Shown one piece after another: positions 55,059 through 63,452 of a stretch of 64,000 nt of DNA. The stretch's first letter is position 1; every line of letters starts with the position of its first letter. Made by a program: the position numbers and the translations under genes. The notes under the pieces were generated by a model that made no database searches, was not told where the DNA came from, and saw only the letters and a list, made by a program, of their open reading frames with translations. The stretch comes from DASRJW01 sp964567755 (GTDB lineage Bacteria > Krumholzibacteriota > Krumholzibacteriia > G020349025): positions 290,330 to 354,329 of the forward strand of contig CAZMNW010000037.1 of assembly GCA_964567755.1 (NCBI GenBank), written 5' to 3'.

Positions 55059-55583
55059 CTACTCCTTCTCGTTCTTGGATTGATGCGTGGCGCGGCGGCC
55101 GCGCACGGCACTGGAGCGCGAGCTGTTCTCGGGCATTTGCAGGGCTGCCGATTCGGCGATGATCCGGGCCGCCTCGGTTGCGGACATGCAATCGATACTT
55201 TCGGTTCCATCCTCGTGCGTGCGCAGGAGGATGGTTTCCATGAAGTCCTCGGGCAGCTCGACGGCGAGCGCCCCGTTCTCGGCCTGGATCACCTCGAGCG
55301 GGGTGCTGGGTGTGCGGAACTGCTGGCGCAGCGCCTGCGCCAAGGCTCGCGACTGCTCCGGCGTCGGCGGGCGCAGCCTGCCGGTCTTGGGATCGACGGC
55401 CACCTGCATTCCCGCGATCGGCACTTGGAGGTCCCCAAGCGCAGGCGCCGTTCGGCGAGACTTGTCCGATTGGCCTGCGTCCTGGTCCGCGAGCGCGACC
55501 ATGGTTCCCAACAGGCAGAGAGATGCTGCGGCAAGCCACGGCAGAGCAGTTCTCCACCGCGAAGAATCCAGCTGCGTTCTCAT
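55059..55583 (-). CDS. Small exported protein, partner of the metalloprotease
   Basis: 174 aa with a signal peptide (WRTALPWLAAASLCLLG) and a polar mature part with no recognised fold; Ser/Arg-rich tail. Ends 4 bp before the metalloprotease start, so the two are one operon. Could be a chaperone, inhibitor or propeptide-like partner; unproven. GGAG lies 8 nt before the ATG. Confidence 0.7.
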   Translation of the reverse strand: MRTQLDSSRWRTALPWLAAASLCLLGTMVALADQDAGQSDKSRRTAPALGDLQVPIAGMQVAVDPKTGRLRPPTPEQSRALAQALRQQFRTPSTPLEVIQAENGALAVELPEDFMETILLRTHEDGTESIDCMSATEAARIIAESAALQMPENSSRSSAVRGRRATHQSKNEKE

Positions 55584-55761
55584 GACGAGACTCCCTGGAT
55601 GAGGTTTTCGCAAAGATCGGCGAACCCTAGCAGCGGCTCCGCGCGCGGTCAACCAAATAACGCACGAGTGCGTCGCGATATTCGCCGCGAGGCGGGTCAG
55701 GTGGGGGCACAGGATCGGATCTTTGCATTCTTCGCATGCAGATCTCGCGCTGCGCCGGAAT

Positions 55762-55791
55762 CCGACAACGCCTTGCTCCATCTGCTATCCT
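55762..55791 (+). promoter_or_regulatory. Possible promoter for the outer-membrane protein gene
   Basis: CCGACA (55762-55767), 18-nt spacer, TATCCT (55786-55791), in the 337-bp divergent gap 55584-55920, where I see no gene. Confidence 0.35.
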
Positions 55792-55920
55792 GGCGCAGCG
55801 ACCGAAGTGCCTGCGCGCGGCTGGGCATCCGTCGTGGTGAGTTTTTCGAGGGGGCTCCTGCGTCATTCAACGGAGCCAGTCGCACGCGTGGTGCACCCGT
55901 GCTGCGCCGAAGGAGAAAAG

Positions 55921-56556
55921 ATGCAATCGATGCTTCGCATCGTCCTCAGCGTGTTCGCCCTCCTGGCTTTCGCCTCGTCCGTCGCGTGGGGGCAGCAGCC
56001 GGGAGGAACGACCCCTGCGGATAGCGTCCCCATGGTACAGCCAGCCTCCCCGGCCGCGACGCCGCCGCCAGCGACTCCGACGCAGACCGCGGCCCCCACG
56101 ACGAAACCCAGCTGGCGGGAGCGGATCTATTACGGCGGCACGGTGACGTTCTCCTTCGGCAACGCGACGCGCATCGGCATCGCTCCGATGGTCGCCTACA
56201 AAGTGACGCCAAAGCTTTCGGCCGGGGTGGAAGTGACGTACGAATACGTGAATTACGACGATTTCGACCAGTCGTCGAACAACTATGGCGGGAGTGTGTT
56301 CGGGCGCTTCCGTTTCGTCCCGCAGCTCTATGCCCACGCCGAGTATCAAGTGGTGAACTACGAGCTTCCGACCGGCGTCAACACGTCCTCACGCGAAACA
56401 GTGCCCTTCCTTCTGGTCGGTGGTGGCTTTTCCCGGCGAGTCGCGCCGAACACGTGGGCCTACGTGGAGGTGCTGGTCGACGTGCTGCAGGACGAGCAGT
56501 CGCCGTACGAAGACTGGGATCCGGTGGTGAGCGTCGGCGTCGGCGTCGGGTTCTAA
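55921..56556 (+). CDS. Small outer-membrane beta-barrel protein
   Basis: 211 aa. Signal peptide ending near VAWGQQ, a Pro/Thr/Ala-rich linker (about 30-60), then alternating polar/aromatic beta-strands (YYGGTVTFSFGN, GVEVTYEYVNYDD) and a terminal Phe, as in OmpA/OmpW-type barrels. GAAGGAG precedes the ATG. Cargo unknown. Confidence 0.8.
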   Translation: MQSMLRIVLSVFALLAFASSVAWGQQPGGTTPADSVPMVQPASPAATPPPATPTQTAAPTTKPSWRERIYYGGTVTFSFGNATRIGIAPMVAYKVTPKLSAGVEVTYEYVNYDDFDQSSNNYGGSVFGRFRFVPQLYAHAEYQVVNYELPTGVNTSSRETVPFLLVGGGFSRRVAPNTWAYVEVLVDVLQDEQSPYEDWDPVVSVGVGVGF

Positions 56557-56753
56557 TCCCGAAAGCAAAGCCACGGAACGAATGTGACGAGGTCCTGGTG
56601 CGCTGGCCACAACTGCGGGCGAGCGGCGGCAGTGTGCTGCGCACCCACTTCGATTTCGATTCGACCCTGCGTCACGAAACTCGACCCAGCGCATTGTCGA
56701 TTTCGGCAGCGCCTGGTCGGGTGTCGGCTCTGATCTAGACGGTGCGAGGTCCC

Positions 56754-58355
56754 ATGGCAACCCAGCCGAACTGGCAGACGCGCGGGGCACTCACCCGGGC
56801 CGGGTTCCGAGCGCTCGCCGTCAAAGAGGAGTTGCGGCGCAACCTCATCCGCAGCAAACGCGAAGGCAAGCCGATTTTCACCGGTCTCGTCGGCTACGAA
56901 CACACCGTGATCCCACAGATCGAAAACGCATTGTTCTCCAAGCACGATTTCCTCCTTCTCGGGCTGCGTGGCCAAGCGAAGACGCGAATCATGCGCCAGC
57001 TGACCGGGTTGCTCGACGAGTGGTCTCCGGTGGTCGCGGGGTGCCAGATCAACGACGATCCTCATGCCCCAGTCTGCAAGCGCTGCCGGCGTGTGGCCAC
57101 GGAAGCGGGCGACGACCTTCCCATCGCCTGGCTGCACCGCGACGAGCGCTACCACGAAAAGTTGGCGACACCGGATGTCACCATCGCCGACTTGATTGGC
57201 GACATCGATCCAATCAAAGCGGCGCGGGATCGGCTCACGTTTGCCGACGAGGAGGTCGTGCATTTCGGCCTCGTCCCGCGTACGCACCGCGGGATCTTCG
57301 CCTTGAACGAGCTGCCGGATCTGCAGCCCCGGATCCAAGTCGGGCTGCTCGACATCATGGAGGAGAAAGACTTCCAGATCCGCGGTTTTCCGGTGCGCCT
57401 GCCGATCGACATCCTCATGGTGTTCGCGGCCAACCCCGAGGATTACACCAACCGCGGCAACATCATCACGCCGCTCAAGGATCGCATTGCCTCGCAGATC
57501 CTCACCCACTACCCGCAGAGCGTGGGGGATGCCATCCAGATCACCGACCAGGAGGCGTGGATCGAGCGCGGCAGCGATTGCCGCGTTCCGGATTATTTCC
57601 GCGTCATCGTCGAACAGGTCGCATTCGAAGCCCGTCGCAGCGAGTTTGTCGACCAATCGAGCGGTGTGTCGGCGCGTGTGTCCATTGCGGCATACGAGAA
57701 TCTGTGGTCGAACATGGAGCGGCGCGGTTTGGAAACCGGGGAGTCCCCGGTATACGCCCGCATCGCCGATCTGCATGCCATTCTTCCGGCGCTGAGCGGC
57801 AAGGTCGAGCTGGTCTATGAAGGCGAACAACAAGGGCCGGACGCGGTGGCGCGCCATCTCGTCGGGCAAGCGGTAAAGACCGTATTCGCCCAGCATTTTC
57901 CGCCGGTGGCGCCGCAAGGCACACGGCGCCGGAGCGGCAAGCAGAGCGACGACCCGCAGGCGGCAGATCTCGAGTCGACGCCGCGCAAGGGCGAGGCACG
58001 CTCGGGTGCGACCACGGCAGCGGGGCGCGACGTCGAGGCGGGCGGCGCCGGCGCCGCGTCGCGCCACAGCGCCTACGATCGCATCGTTGGCTGGTTTTCC
58101 GGCGGCAAGCGCATCGAGATCTCCGACCAGATGCCGCAAGCGGACTATGCCGCCGCCTTGCGTCAAGTCGACGGCCTCGAGGAGGTGGCCCGGCGTTGCT
58201 TGCCGCAAGCGGACGAAAACGCGCTGCCCGGGGTGATGGAGCTCGTCCTCGAGGGCCTGTATCAGAATTCCTTTGTCGCCAAGGAAACGGTGGAGCGCAG
58301 TACCTTTTACAGCGACATGTTGCTGCGGATGTTCGATCGCATGCGAAGCGATTGA
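56754..58355 (+). CDS. MoxR/Mg-chelatase-like AAA+ ATPase
   Basis: 533 aa. AAA+ domain with an atypical P-loop GLRGQAKT (Ala where Gly is usual, as in MoxR/RavA proteins), Walker B-like IFALNELPDL and sensor AANPEDY. A CxxC pair (VCKRC) is in an insertion near residue 105. The Gly/Ser-rich linker around 390-430 precedes a helical C-terminus. Pairs with a VWA protein 64 bp downstream, as in MoxR-VWA and chelatase systems that remodel or metallate a target. Target unknown. Confidence 0.85.
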   Translation: MATQPNWQTRGALTRAGFRALAVKEELRRNLIRSKREGKPIFTGLVGYEHTVIPQIENALFSKHDFLLLGLRGQAKTRIMRQLTGLLDEWSPVVAGCQINDDPHAPVCKRCRRVATEAGDDLPIAWLHRDERYHEKLATPDVTIADLIGDIDPIKAARDRLTFADEEVVHFGLVPRTHRGIFALNELPDLQPRIQVGLLDIMEEKDFQIRGFPVRLPIDILMVFAANPEDYTNRGNIITPLKDRIASQILTHYPQSVGDAIQITDQEAWIERGSDCRVPDYFRVIVEQVAFEARRSEFVDQSSGVSARVSIAAYENLWSNMERRGLETGESPVYARIADLHAILPALSGKVELVYEGEQQGPDAVARHLVGQAVKTVFAQHFPPVAPQGTRRRSGKQSDDPQAADLESTPRKGEARSGATTAAGRDVEAGGAGAASRHSAYDRIVGWFSGGKRIEISDQMPQADYAAALRQVDGLEEVARRCLPQADENALPGVMELVLEGLYQNSFVAKETVERSTFYSDMLLRMFDRMRSD

Positions 58356-58419
58356 GCGCCGACTTCGATTGACGTCGCGGCGTGGGTTTGGCCGCGATGC
58401 CGCCGTTTGGAGTCGATGC

Positions 58420-59508
58420 ATGCGGGTGCAGTATTTCGCCTGGGACGAAAGTCGATGGCAGGATCTGCAAGCGCACTTGGGGTTGCGGCGGCTGTTCAAC
58501 ATCCTCGTCGTCCAGCAGGCGGGCGACGTCGAGGCGGCCTTACGCATGCTGCGTGCATTGCAGGCTCAAGGGTGGCTCGACCCGACGTTGGACCTCGAGC
58601 AATTCGCGGCTGAGCTGGAAGCGCAAGAGGTGGTGCGCGACAAGAGCGGCACCCTGGAGCTCACGGCACGCGGCGAACGCGCCCTGCGCCGCGACGCCTT
58701 CGCTTCGCTGTGGGGACACTTGCGCCGGCGCGGCACCGGGCAACACGCCGTGTCGCGGGAAGGCGCGGGTGGCGAAGCGCTGCCGGAAACCCAGCCTTTC
58801 GACTTCGGCGATGATCTCGACCGCATCGATTTCAAGGCCTCGCTCAAGAACGCGCTGCGCCGCAGCGAAGGCCAGAATCTCGAGCTCTGCGAAAGCGATC
58901 TCGAGGTGCACGAAACCGAGCTGCGCACGTCCTGCGCCACGGTGCTGCTCCTCGACATCAGCCACAGTATGATCCTCTACGGCGAGGACCGCATCACCCC
59001 GGCGAAGCGCGTGGCGCTCGCGCTCACCGAGCTCATCCTGACCCAGTACCCCAAGGACTCGCTCGATCTCGTGCTCTTCGGCGACGAGGCGAAGCGGGTG
59101 CAGATCGCCGAGCTGCCGTACGTGCAGGTCGGCCCCTACCACACCAATACGCGCGCGGCGCTGCAGATGGGCCGCCGCTTGCTCGCTCGGCGCAAGCACG
59201 CCAACAAGCAGGTGATCCTGATCACCGACGGCAAGCCGAGCTGCATCTGGGAAGACGGTGCGTTGTACAAGAACTCGTTCGGCCTCGATCCGCGCATCAC
59301 GAACCGCACGCTGGACGAGGCCGTCGCCTTGCGGCGGCAGGGGATTCCAATCACCACTTTCATGGTGGCGCGCGATCCGCACCTGCAGCGCTTCGTCGAG
59401 CGTCTCACCGAGCTCAATCGCGGGCGTGCCTACTTCGCTTCCTTGCGCGATCTCGACGAATATGTCTTGGTCGACTTCATACGCCACCGCCGCCGCACCG
59501 TGCGCTAG
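58420..59508 (+). CDS. VWA-domain protein, partner of the AAA+ ATPase
   Basis: 362 aa. Helical N-terminal half, then a von Willebrand A domain with a complete MIDAS: DISHS (Asp179, Ser181, Ser183) and LITDGKPS. GGAG lies 7 nt before this ATG. Forms a two-gene unit with the AAA+ gene. No membrane helix, so cytoplasmic. Confidence 0.86.
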   Translation: MRVQYFAWDESRWQDLQAHLGLRRLFNILVVQQAGDVEAALRMLRALQAQGWLDPTLDLEQFAAELEAQEVVRDKSGTLELTARGERALRRDAFASLWGHLRRRGTGQHAVSREGAGGEALPETQPFDFGDDLDRIDFKASLKNALRRSEGQNLELCESDLEVHETELRTSCATVLLLDISHSMILYGEDRITPAKRVALALTELILTQYPKDSLDLVLFGDEAKRVQIAELPYVQVGPYHTNTRAALQMGRRLLARRKHANKQVILITDGKPSCIWEDGALYKNSFGLDPRITNRTLDEAVALRRQGIPITTFMVARDPHLQRFVERLTELNRGRAYFASLRDLDEYVLVDFIRHRRRTVR

Positions 59509-59594
59509 AAGCTCTCTTGGCATTCACCCGTGGCGCGCCGCCCATTGCCGCCGCTCTCTGCCCGCGGCTTGGCCGCCACGGCGCGGCGGTGGCC

Positions 59595-60797
59595 TCATTG
59601 CGACGGCAGCTCCCAGCTGCGCCGCGCGCGGCGCTCTCGCGCCCCCAGTCGTCTTGGCAGCCGCAGAACATTCGCCGCATTGAGCGCTAGCAAGAGCGCT
59701 CCGATCACGAACACGGTGCGCATGCCGAATCGGGCCGCGAGATAACCGCCCGCGAGTGGCCCGACCAGCCCTCCGAGCAGAGTCGCGCTGGACCCAAAGG
59801 CCATCAAGCCGCCGCGACGTCGATCGGGCGCAGCCTGCGCGATGACCGCGTAGAGCGACGGCAACATCGCGGCGGCGAGGAATCCTTGCAACAAACGCAG
59901 GATGAAGAGGGTGCGCACATCCGGGGCGCGCGATTGCAGGAACAACACGACCGCGGCGCCGGCAAAGGCGATGACGAGCGTGCTGCGGCTGCCGAAGCGA
60001 TCGCCGGAGCGCCCCCAGAGCGGTGCGGCGAGACCCATCGCGGCCCCCGTCGTGCCGAAGAGGACCCCCGTCGTCGTCGACAGGCGCGCGGCCGGCACGC
60101 CCAGCGATTCGACGAAGAGCGCAAAGAATGGTTGGACGAGGAGCAGCGCGAGCTGGGTGCAGAACAGAGCGCTGATCGCCACCGGCAGCGGCGGGCGCAG
60201 TGCGAAACCGATGTTGTGGCGCAACGATTGAGATCGCCGACGCGAGACGCGCAGTCGCGGTTCGGCGACCAAACGCAGGACCACCAAGGCGGCAGTCACT
60301 TCCACTCCCGCCGTGACGAGGAAAAGGGCGCGGGTCCCGATCGAATCGGCGAGGACTCCACCGAGCAGCGGCCCGAGGACCACACCCGCCGCTTGCGCCG
60401 ATGCGAGCGTGCCGAGAGCTGTGCCTTGCCGGTGGCGTGGCGCGCTCGATGAGACCAGCGCGATTGCCGCCGGGATGAACCCGGACACGACGCCTTGCAG
60501 CACGCGCAGGAGGAGAAGTTCTCCTGGACTCTTGGCGAAGGACATGAGGAAAAGCGCGACCGACAGTCCGAGGAGCGATCGCACCACCATGATCTTGCGT
60601 CCGAAGCGGTCTCCAACCCAGCCCCACACCGGGGTCATGAGCGCAGCGAAAAGGAAAGGAGCCGAGAAGATCGCGCCGCTCCAGCGTTGCACGCTGGCGG
60701 GATCGTCGACCCCGAAGGAACGCACCAGGAGCGGTAGAAACGGCAGAATGAGCCCCATGCCGGAAATGGCGAGCAATTGCACCCCCCACATCACACG
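59595..60797 (-). CDS. MFS transporter, probable drug or metabolite exporter
   Basis: About 400 aa or more, 12 membrane helices. Motif A is seen twice: GWVGDRFGRK after helix 2 and GRSGDRFGSR in the second half. The GTG here starts inside the first helix; the conserved cytoplasmic stretch WRRTLRVMWG lies upstream, and an in-frame CTG at 60875 overlaps the moaB stop (CTGA), a likelier true start. Probably co-transcribed with moaB. Confidence 0.85.
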   Translation of the reverse strand, partial: RVMWGVQLLAISGMGLILPFLPLLVRSFGVDDPASVQRWSGAIFSAPFLFAALMTPVWGWVGDRFGRKIMVVRSLLGLSVALFLMSFAKSPGELLLLRVLQGVVSGFIPAAIALVSSSAPRHRQGTALGTLASAQAAGVVLGPLLGGVLADSIGTRALFLVTAGVEVTAALVVLRLVAEPRLRVSRRRSQSLRHNIGFALRPPLPVAISALFCTQLALLLVQPFFALFVESLGVPAARLSTTTGVLFGTTGAAMGLAAPLWGRSGDRFGSRSTLVIAFAGAAVVLFLQSRAPDVRTLFILRLLQGFLAAAMLPSLYAVIAQAAPDRRRGGLMAFGSSATLLGGLVGPLAGGYLAARFGMRTVFVIGALLLALNAANVLRLPRRLGARERRARRSWELPSQ

Positions 60798-60871
60798 CAG
60801 CGTGCGACGCCAGGCGTGCTCGTCTGCGGGCGCGTCGGGGGCCTGAGACTCGCGATCTGAGCTGGAAGCGT

Positions 60872-61399
60872 TCAGGAGGTTCGCTTCCCTGAGATATCCC
60901 GGCGCAGCTCGCCGACGAGATGACCGAGTTCGGGGAGAATGAGCTTCTCGAGCGCAAGGCGCGCCGCGCCTCCCGACCCTGGCACCGAGAACACCAACTT
61001 GCCGTGCGCCACGCCGGCGGAAGCGCGGGAGAGCATGGCAGCGCTGCCGATCTCGGCGTACGAGAGGGCGCGAAACAGTTCGCCAAATCCAGGGATCTCA
61101 CGCTCGTAGAGTGGCGAGAGAATATCGTAGGCCAGATCACGCGGCGCGATCCCGGTGCCGCCATTCACGATGACTACGTCGAAGTCGCTGCGGTGCAGCA
61201 ACCGCTCCATTCCGTCGCGCAGTGTGTCTGTTTCCTCGCGCCAGATGCTCTTTCCAACCACACGATGGCACGCGTTCTCGAGCAAGGCGCGAATCTCCGC
61301 TCCGGTCGTATCGCTGGCCTCGTTGCGGGTGTCGGAGAAAGTGACGATGTAGACGTCGATTGCACGCGGGGAGCGATTCCGATGCGCGTCGATGCTCAT
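60872..61399 (-). CDS. MoaB/Mog-type molybdopterin adenylyltransferase
   Basis: 175 aa. VYIVTFSDTR, NGGTGIAPRD (usually TGGTG) and the GFGELFRALSYAEIGSAAMLSRA segment are the MoaB/MogA signature. It would activate molybdopterin with AMP before MoeA (34714) inserts molybdate. GGAGG lies close to the ATG at 61399; the longer frame to 61567 has no family match. Confidence 0.9.
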   Translation of the reverse strand: MSIDAHRNRSPRAIDVYIVTFSDTRNEASDTTGAEIRALLENACHRVVGKSIWREETDTLRDGMERLLHRSDFDVVIVNGGTGIAPRDLAYDILSPLYEREIPGFGELFRALSYAEIGSAAMLSRASAGVAHGKLVFSVPGSGGAARLALEKLILPELGHLVGELRRDISGKRTS

Positions 61400-61719
61400 T
61401 CGCCTCCGGATGGAAGTCGTGGCTTGGCCCAGTCGAGACCCGCTACCGCTCTGTGGCGACGATCCTGCGTCGTCCGCGGCGGTGGCTGGCGCAAGTCGGC
61501 GCTCTGCGACCGCCAGAAGACGACATTCTAGGCCGGCGGTGAACGGCTCACAAGCCAGCACTCGCATGCATCGACTCGTCAGGGGTGCGGGAGGCTTGGC
61601 AGGCGCAAGCTGCGGCGAAGCACGACCTGCCGGTCCGATCCTGGATGGTTCGCAGCTGCGGCGTGGGAGTCACTTGCGATCGGGCGGGACTTGCAGGCAC
61701 ACGTTGCGACGGCGCTGGC
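61400..61719. other. Gap between moaB and DUF4446 genes
   Basis: No gene, RNA or repeat recognised. Confidence 0.5.
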
Positions 61720-62241
61720 TCAGATCCCGGCCAGAACCGGCTCGTGCACTTCGCCCAAACTTTGCTTGGCGAGATCGAGGACCTGTGTCTCTTCCTCGGA
61801 GATGACCATTTCGCACTTGCCGTCGCGAATGGGTTTCGCGTAGGCGCGCGAGTCGCTGCGACCGGCGATGCTCGTCATCATGACGCCATTCAAATGCGCG
61901 TCCAAGAGACAGAGGGAGAAGCTCTGTTGGCCACGGATGTCATCGAAGGCATCATAGCGCTTGAACCCGATGCCTTGAATCGCATTCATCGCCTGGGCGC
62001 GAAGGTGGCGCACGTAGGTGAGCGTCTCATCGATGCGGCGCGCGTTGCGATCGACTCCCTGGATTTGCGCCTGGAGGAGATCCGTCACGTTCCCAGTCTG
62101 GGCTGCTGCCACCAGATTCGCGTACGGACGGCCGAACCGCTGCAAGCGAGTGTGGAGAACGCAAGCGAAGACAATTGCGGCAATCGCCGCAGTGGCAGCG
62201 AATACGCTCAGCCAGGGAGTGGCATCGACGAGGCTTTCCAT
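61720..62241 (-). CDS. DUF4446 family membrane protein
   Basis: 173 aa. One N-terminal membrane helix (about 8-28), a coiled region, then the family core FKRYDAFDDIRGQQSFSLCL, LNGVMMTSIAGR and SRAYAKPI. Function of the family unknown. GGAGG lies upstream of the ATG. Confidence 0.88.
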   Translation of the reverse strand: MESLVDATPWLSVFAATAAIAAIVFACVLHTRLQRFGRPYANLVAAAQTGNVTDLLQAQIQGVDRNARRIDETLTYVRHLRAQAMNAIQGIGFKRYDAFDDIRGQQSFSLCLLDAHLNGVMMTSIAGRSDSRAYAKPIRDGKCEMVISEEETQVLDLAKQSLGEVHEPVLAGI

Positions 62242-62683
62242 GCGTCATCCTCCGGTCCAGACGAGCACAGCGGCTGCTCTCAATCGCGCACGAAGCGAGC
62301 GACATGCCAGTCCAAGCCGTGAACGATCGCCGCCGTGTCCAGCAAATCCCGTGCACGCACTCGACCGTGGTTCGAGGCTCTGGTCAGGACGCCTCCACCG
62401 CGCCGTGCCACCGCCTGCAAAGTGCTCGCCGCCTGCCACCCGTCTCCGAAGTGATCCCCAGCTGGCCATCCACCTACGAAGCGCACGCCTTCGCCGCGAG
62501 GGAGGCTAGGGGATCCTGCATCGGGCCTACCCAACCTTGGGGTCGAGGAGCGCGTGGTTCTGGTGTCAATCGGGCAGGATTCCAGGGCGCAGGCTGTGAG
62601 GCCACGTCCGCGCGACAGGGAAGGGGACCTGGATCCATGCGACTCTTGACAACTCGACCTGGGGCGGTGAACCTAAGCTCGAT
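62242..62683. other. 442-bp gap before the tRNA gene
   Basis: No convincing gene. A 84-codon minus-strand frame (62280-62534) ends in protein-like sequence but has no ribosome site or homologue I know. TTGACA at 62646-62651 may be the -35 of the tRNA promoter; its -10 is unclear. Confidence 0.4.
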
Positions 62684-62760
62684 GGGCGATTAGCTCAGTT
62701 GGCTAGAGCGCTTGCTCGACACGCAAGAGGTCAGAGGTTCAAATCCTCTATCGCCCACCA
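62684..62760 (+). tRNA. tRNA-Val(GAC) with C33
   Basis: 77 nt with encoded CCA. Acceptor GGGCGAT/ATCGCCC, D-arm GCTC/GAGC, anticodon stem CTTGC/GCAAG, T-arm AGAGG/CCTCT with loop TTCAAAT. The loop is TCGACAC with anticodon GAC at 62718-62720, reading GUC/GUU (Val). Position 33, almost always U, is C here. Confidence 0.95.
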
Positions 62761-63329
62761 TCCTCTCCAGGGGCCCACATCCTCGTCCAGGATCTGGCGG
62801 TCTCACTCCATGCGTATCGGCGAACCTCGACTCTGAATCCTTGACCCTTGGTCGCAACGTTTCCAGGCGACCTGTTGCCCCCAAGGCCCTACCCGAGCAG
62901 GGATGCCTTCAACGTCGGAGAACTGCCGCGCAGCCACCCGCCGCGCAGGCCGGGTTTCCGTCCGCCGATCAACACATCGAACTGCACGAGCGAATCGACG
63001 CGCGCCGTCGATGACATTCCGATTGCGCCATCGCACACGATAGCGGCGCAGGCCAGTCGAAGCTGTTCCCATCCCGTGGTTGATCACTGTCTTCGCCGCC
63101 AGCTGCCACAGGTGCGCCGCTGTAGGGACATCGCCGGCCGTCATCGCCATGATGCTCTTCAACCATGGAGAACGCTGCCAGTCACAATTGCGGTCGAGCA
63201 TTCTCAAACCACACACGCCGGTGCACTTCCTTCGATGTCACCCGGTTGACAGAGACACCCTTTGTACACTGTCAATCTTGTTGACAATCGAAATGAACAC
63301 GTCACTGCGCACGAGCCGCTCCTCGAGTC
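62761..63329. other. Stretch downstream of tRNA-Val without a clear gene
   Basis: Frames on both strands exist but none is protein-like. Three copies of the half-site TTGACA/TGTCAA lie at 63246-63251, 63270-63275 and 63281-63286; the first two form an inverted repeat TTGACAG/CTGTCAA and the last two another with a 5-nt spacer. Possible operator region. I see no integrase or attachment repeat. Confidence 0.4.
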
Positions 63330-63372
63330 TGGCATGAATTCCGCATCGGCCTGGCATGAATCTTTCACTAAA
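63329..63372 (+). repeat. Direct repeat CTGGCATGAAT with a 22-bp period
   Basis: CTGGCATGAAT begins at 63329 and 63351, two helical turns apart, just upstream of a strong promoter. The first copy also fits the sigma-54 spacing (GG then GC after 10 bases), but a pair of regulator sites is more likely. Confidence 0.6.
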
Positions 63373-63379
63373 TATCTAC

Positions 63380-63408
63380 TTGACATTTGCATAGTGGCTC
63401 TCTATATT
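63380..63408 (+). promoter_or_regulatory. Near-consensus sigma-70 promoter
   Basis: TTGACA (63380-63385), 17-nt spacer, TATATT (63403-63408). The best sigma-70 match in the window. Transcription should start near 63415. Confidence 0.8.
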
Positions 63409-63452
63409 GAATGAGCAGTCCCGATCACCGATTCCTCCCAAGGTCAGGTGCC

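Noticed and set aside
62690..62884. A 64-codon minus-strand frame over the tRNA gene.
   Set aside because: Its ending GDRGFEPLTSCV is the well-known false translation of tRNA antisense.
62803..63249. Overlapping frames of about 135 codons on both strands after the tRNA.
   Set aside because: Neither is protein-like, and no integrase motif or attachment repeat is present, so I do not call a mobile element.
63330..63345. Sigma-54 promoter before the HNH gene.
   Set aside because: Fits GG-N10-GC, but it is one unit of a direct repeat and a much better sigma-70 promoter follows.
63411..63452. ATG at 63411 as start of the HNH gene.
   Set aside because: It lies upstream of the expected transcription start of the strong promoter; GTG 63453 is likelier.
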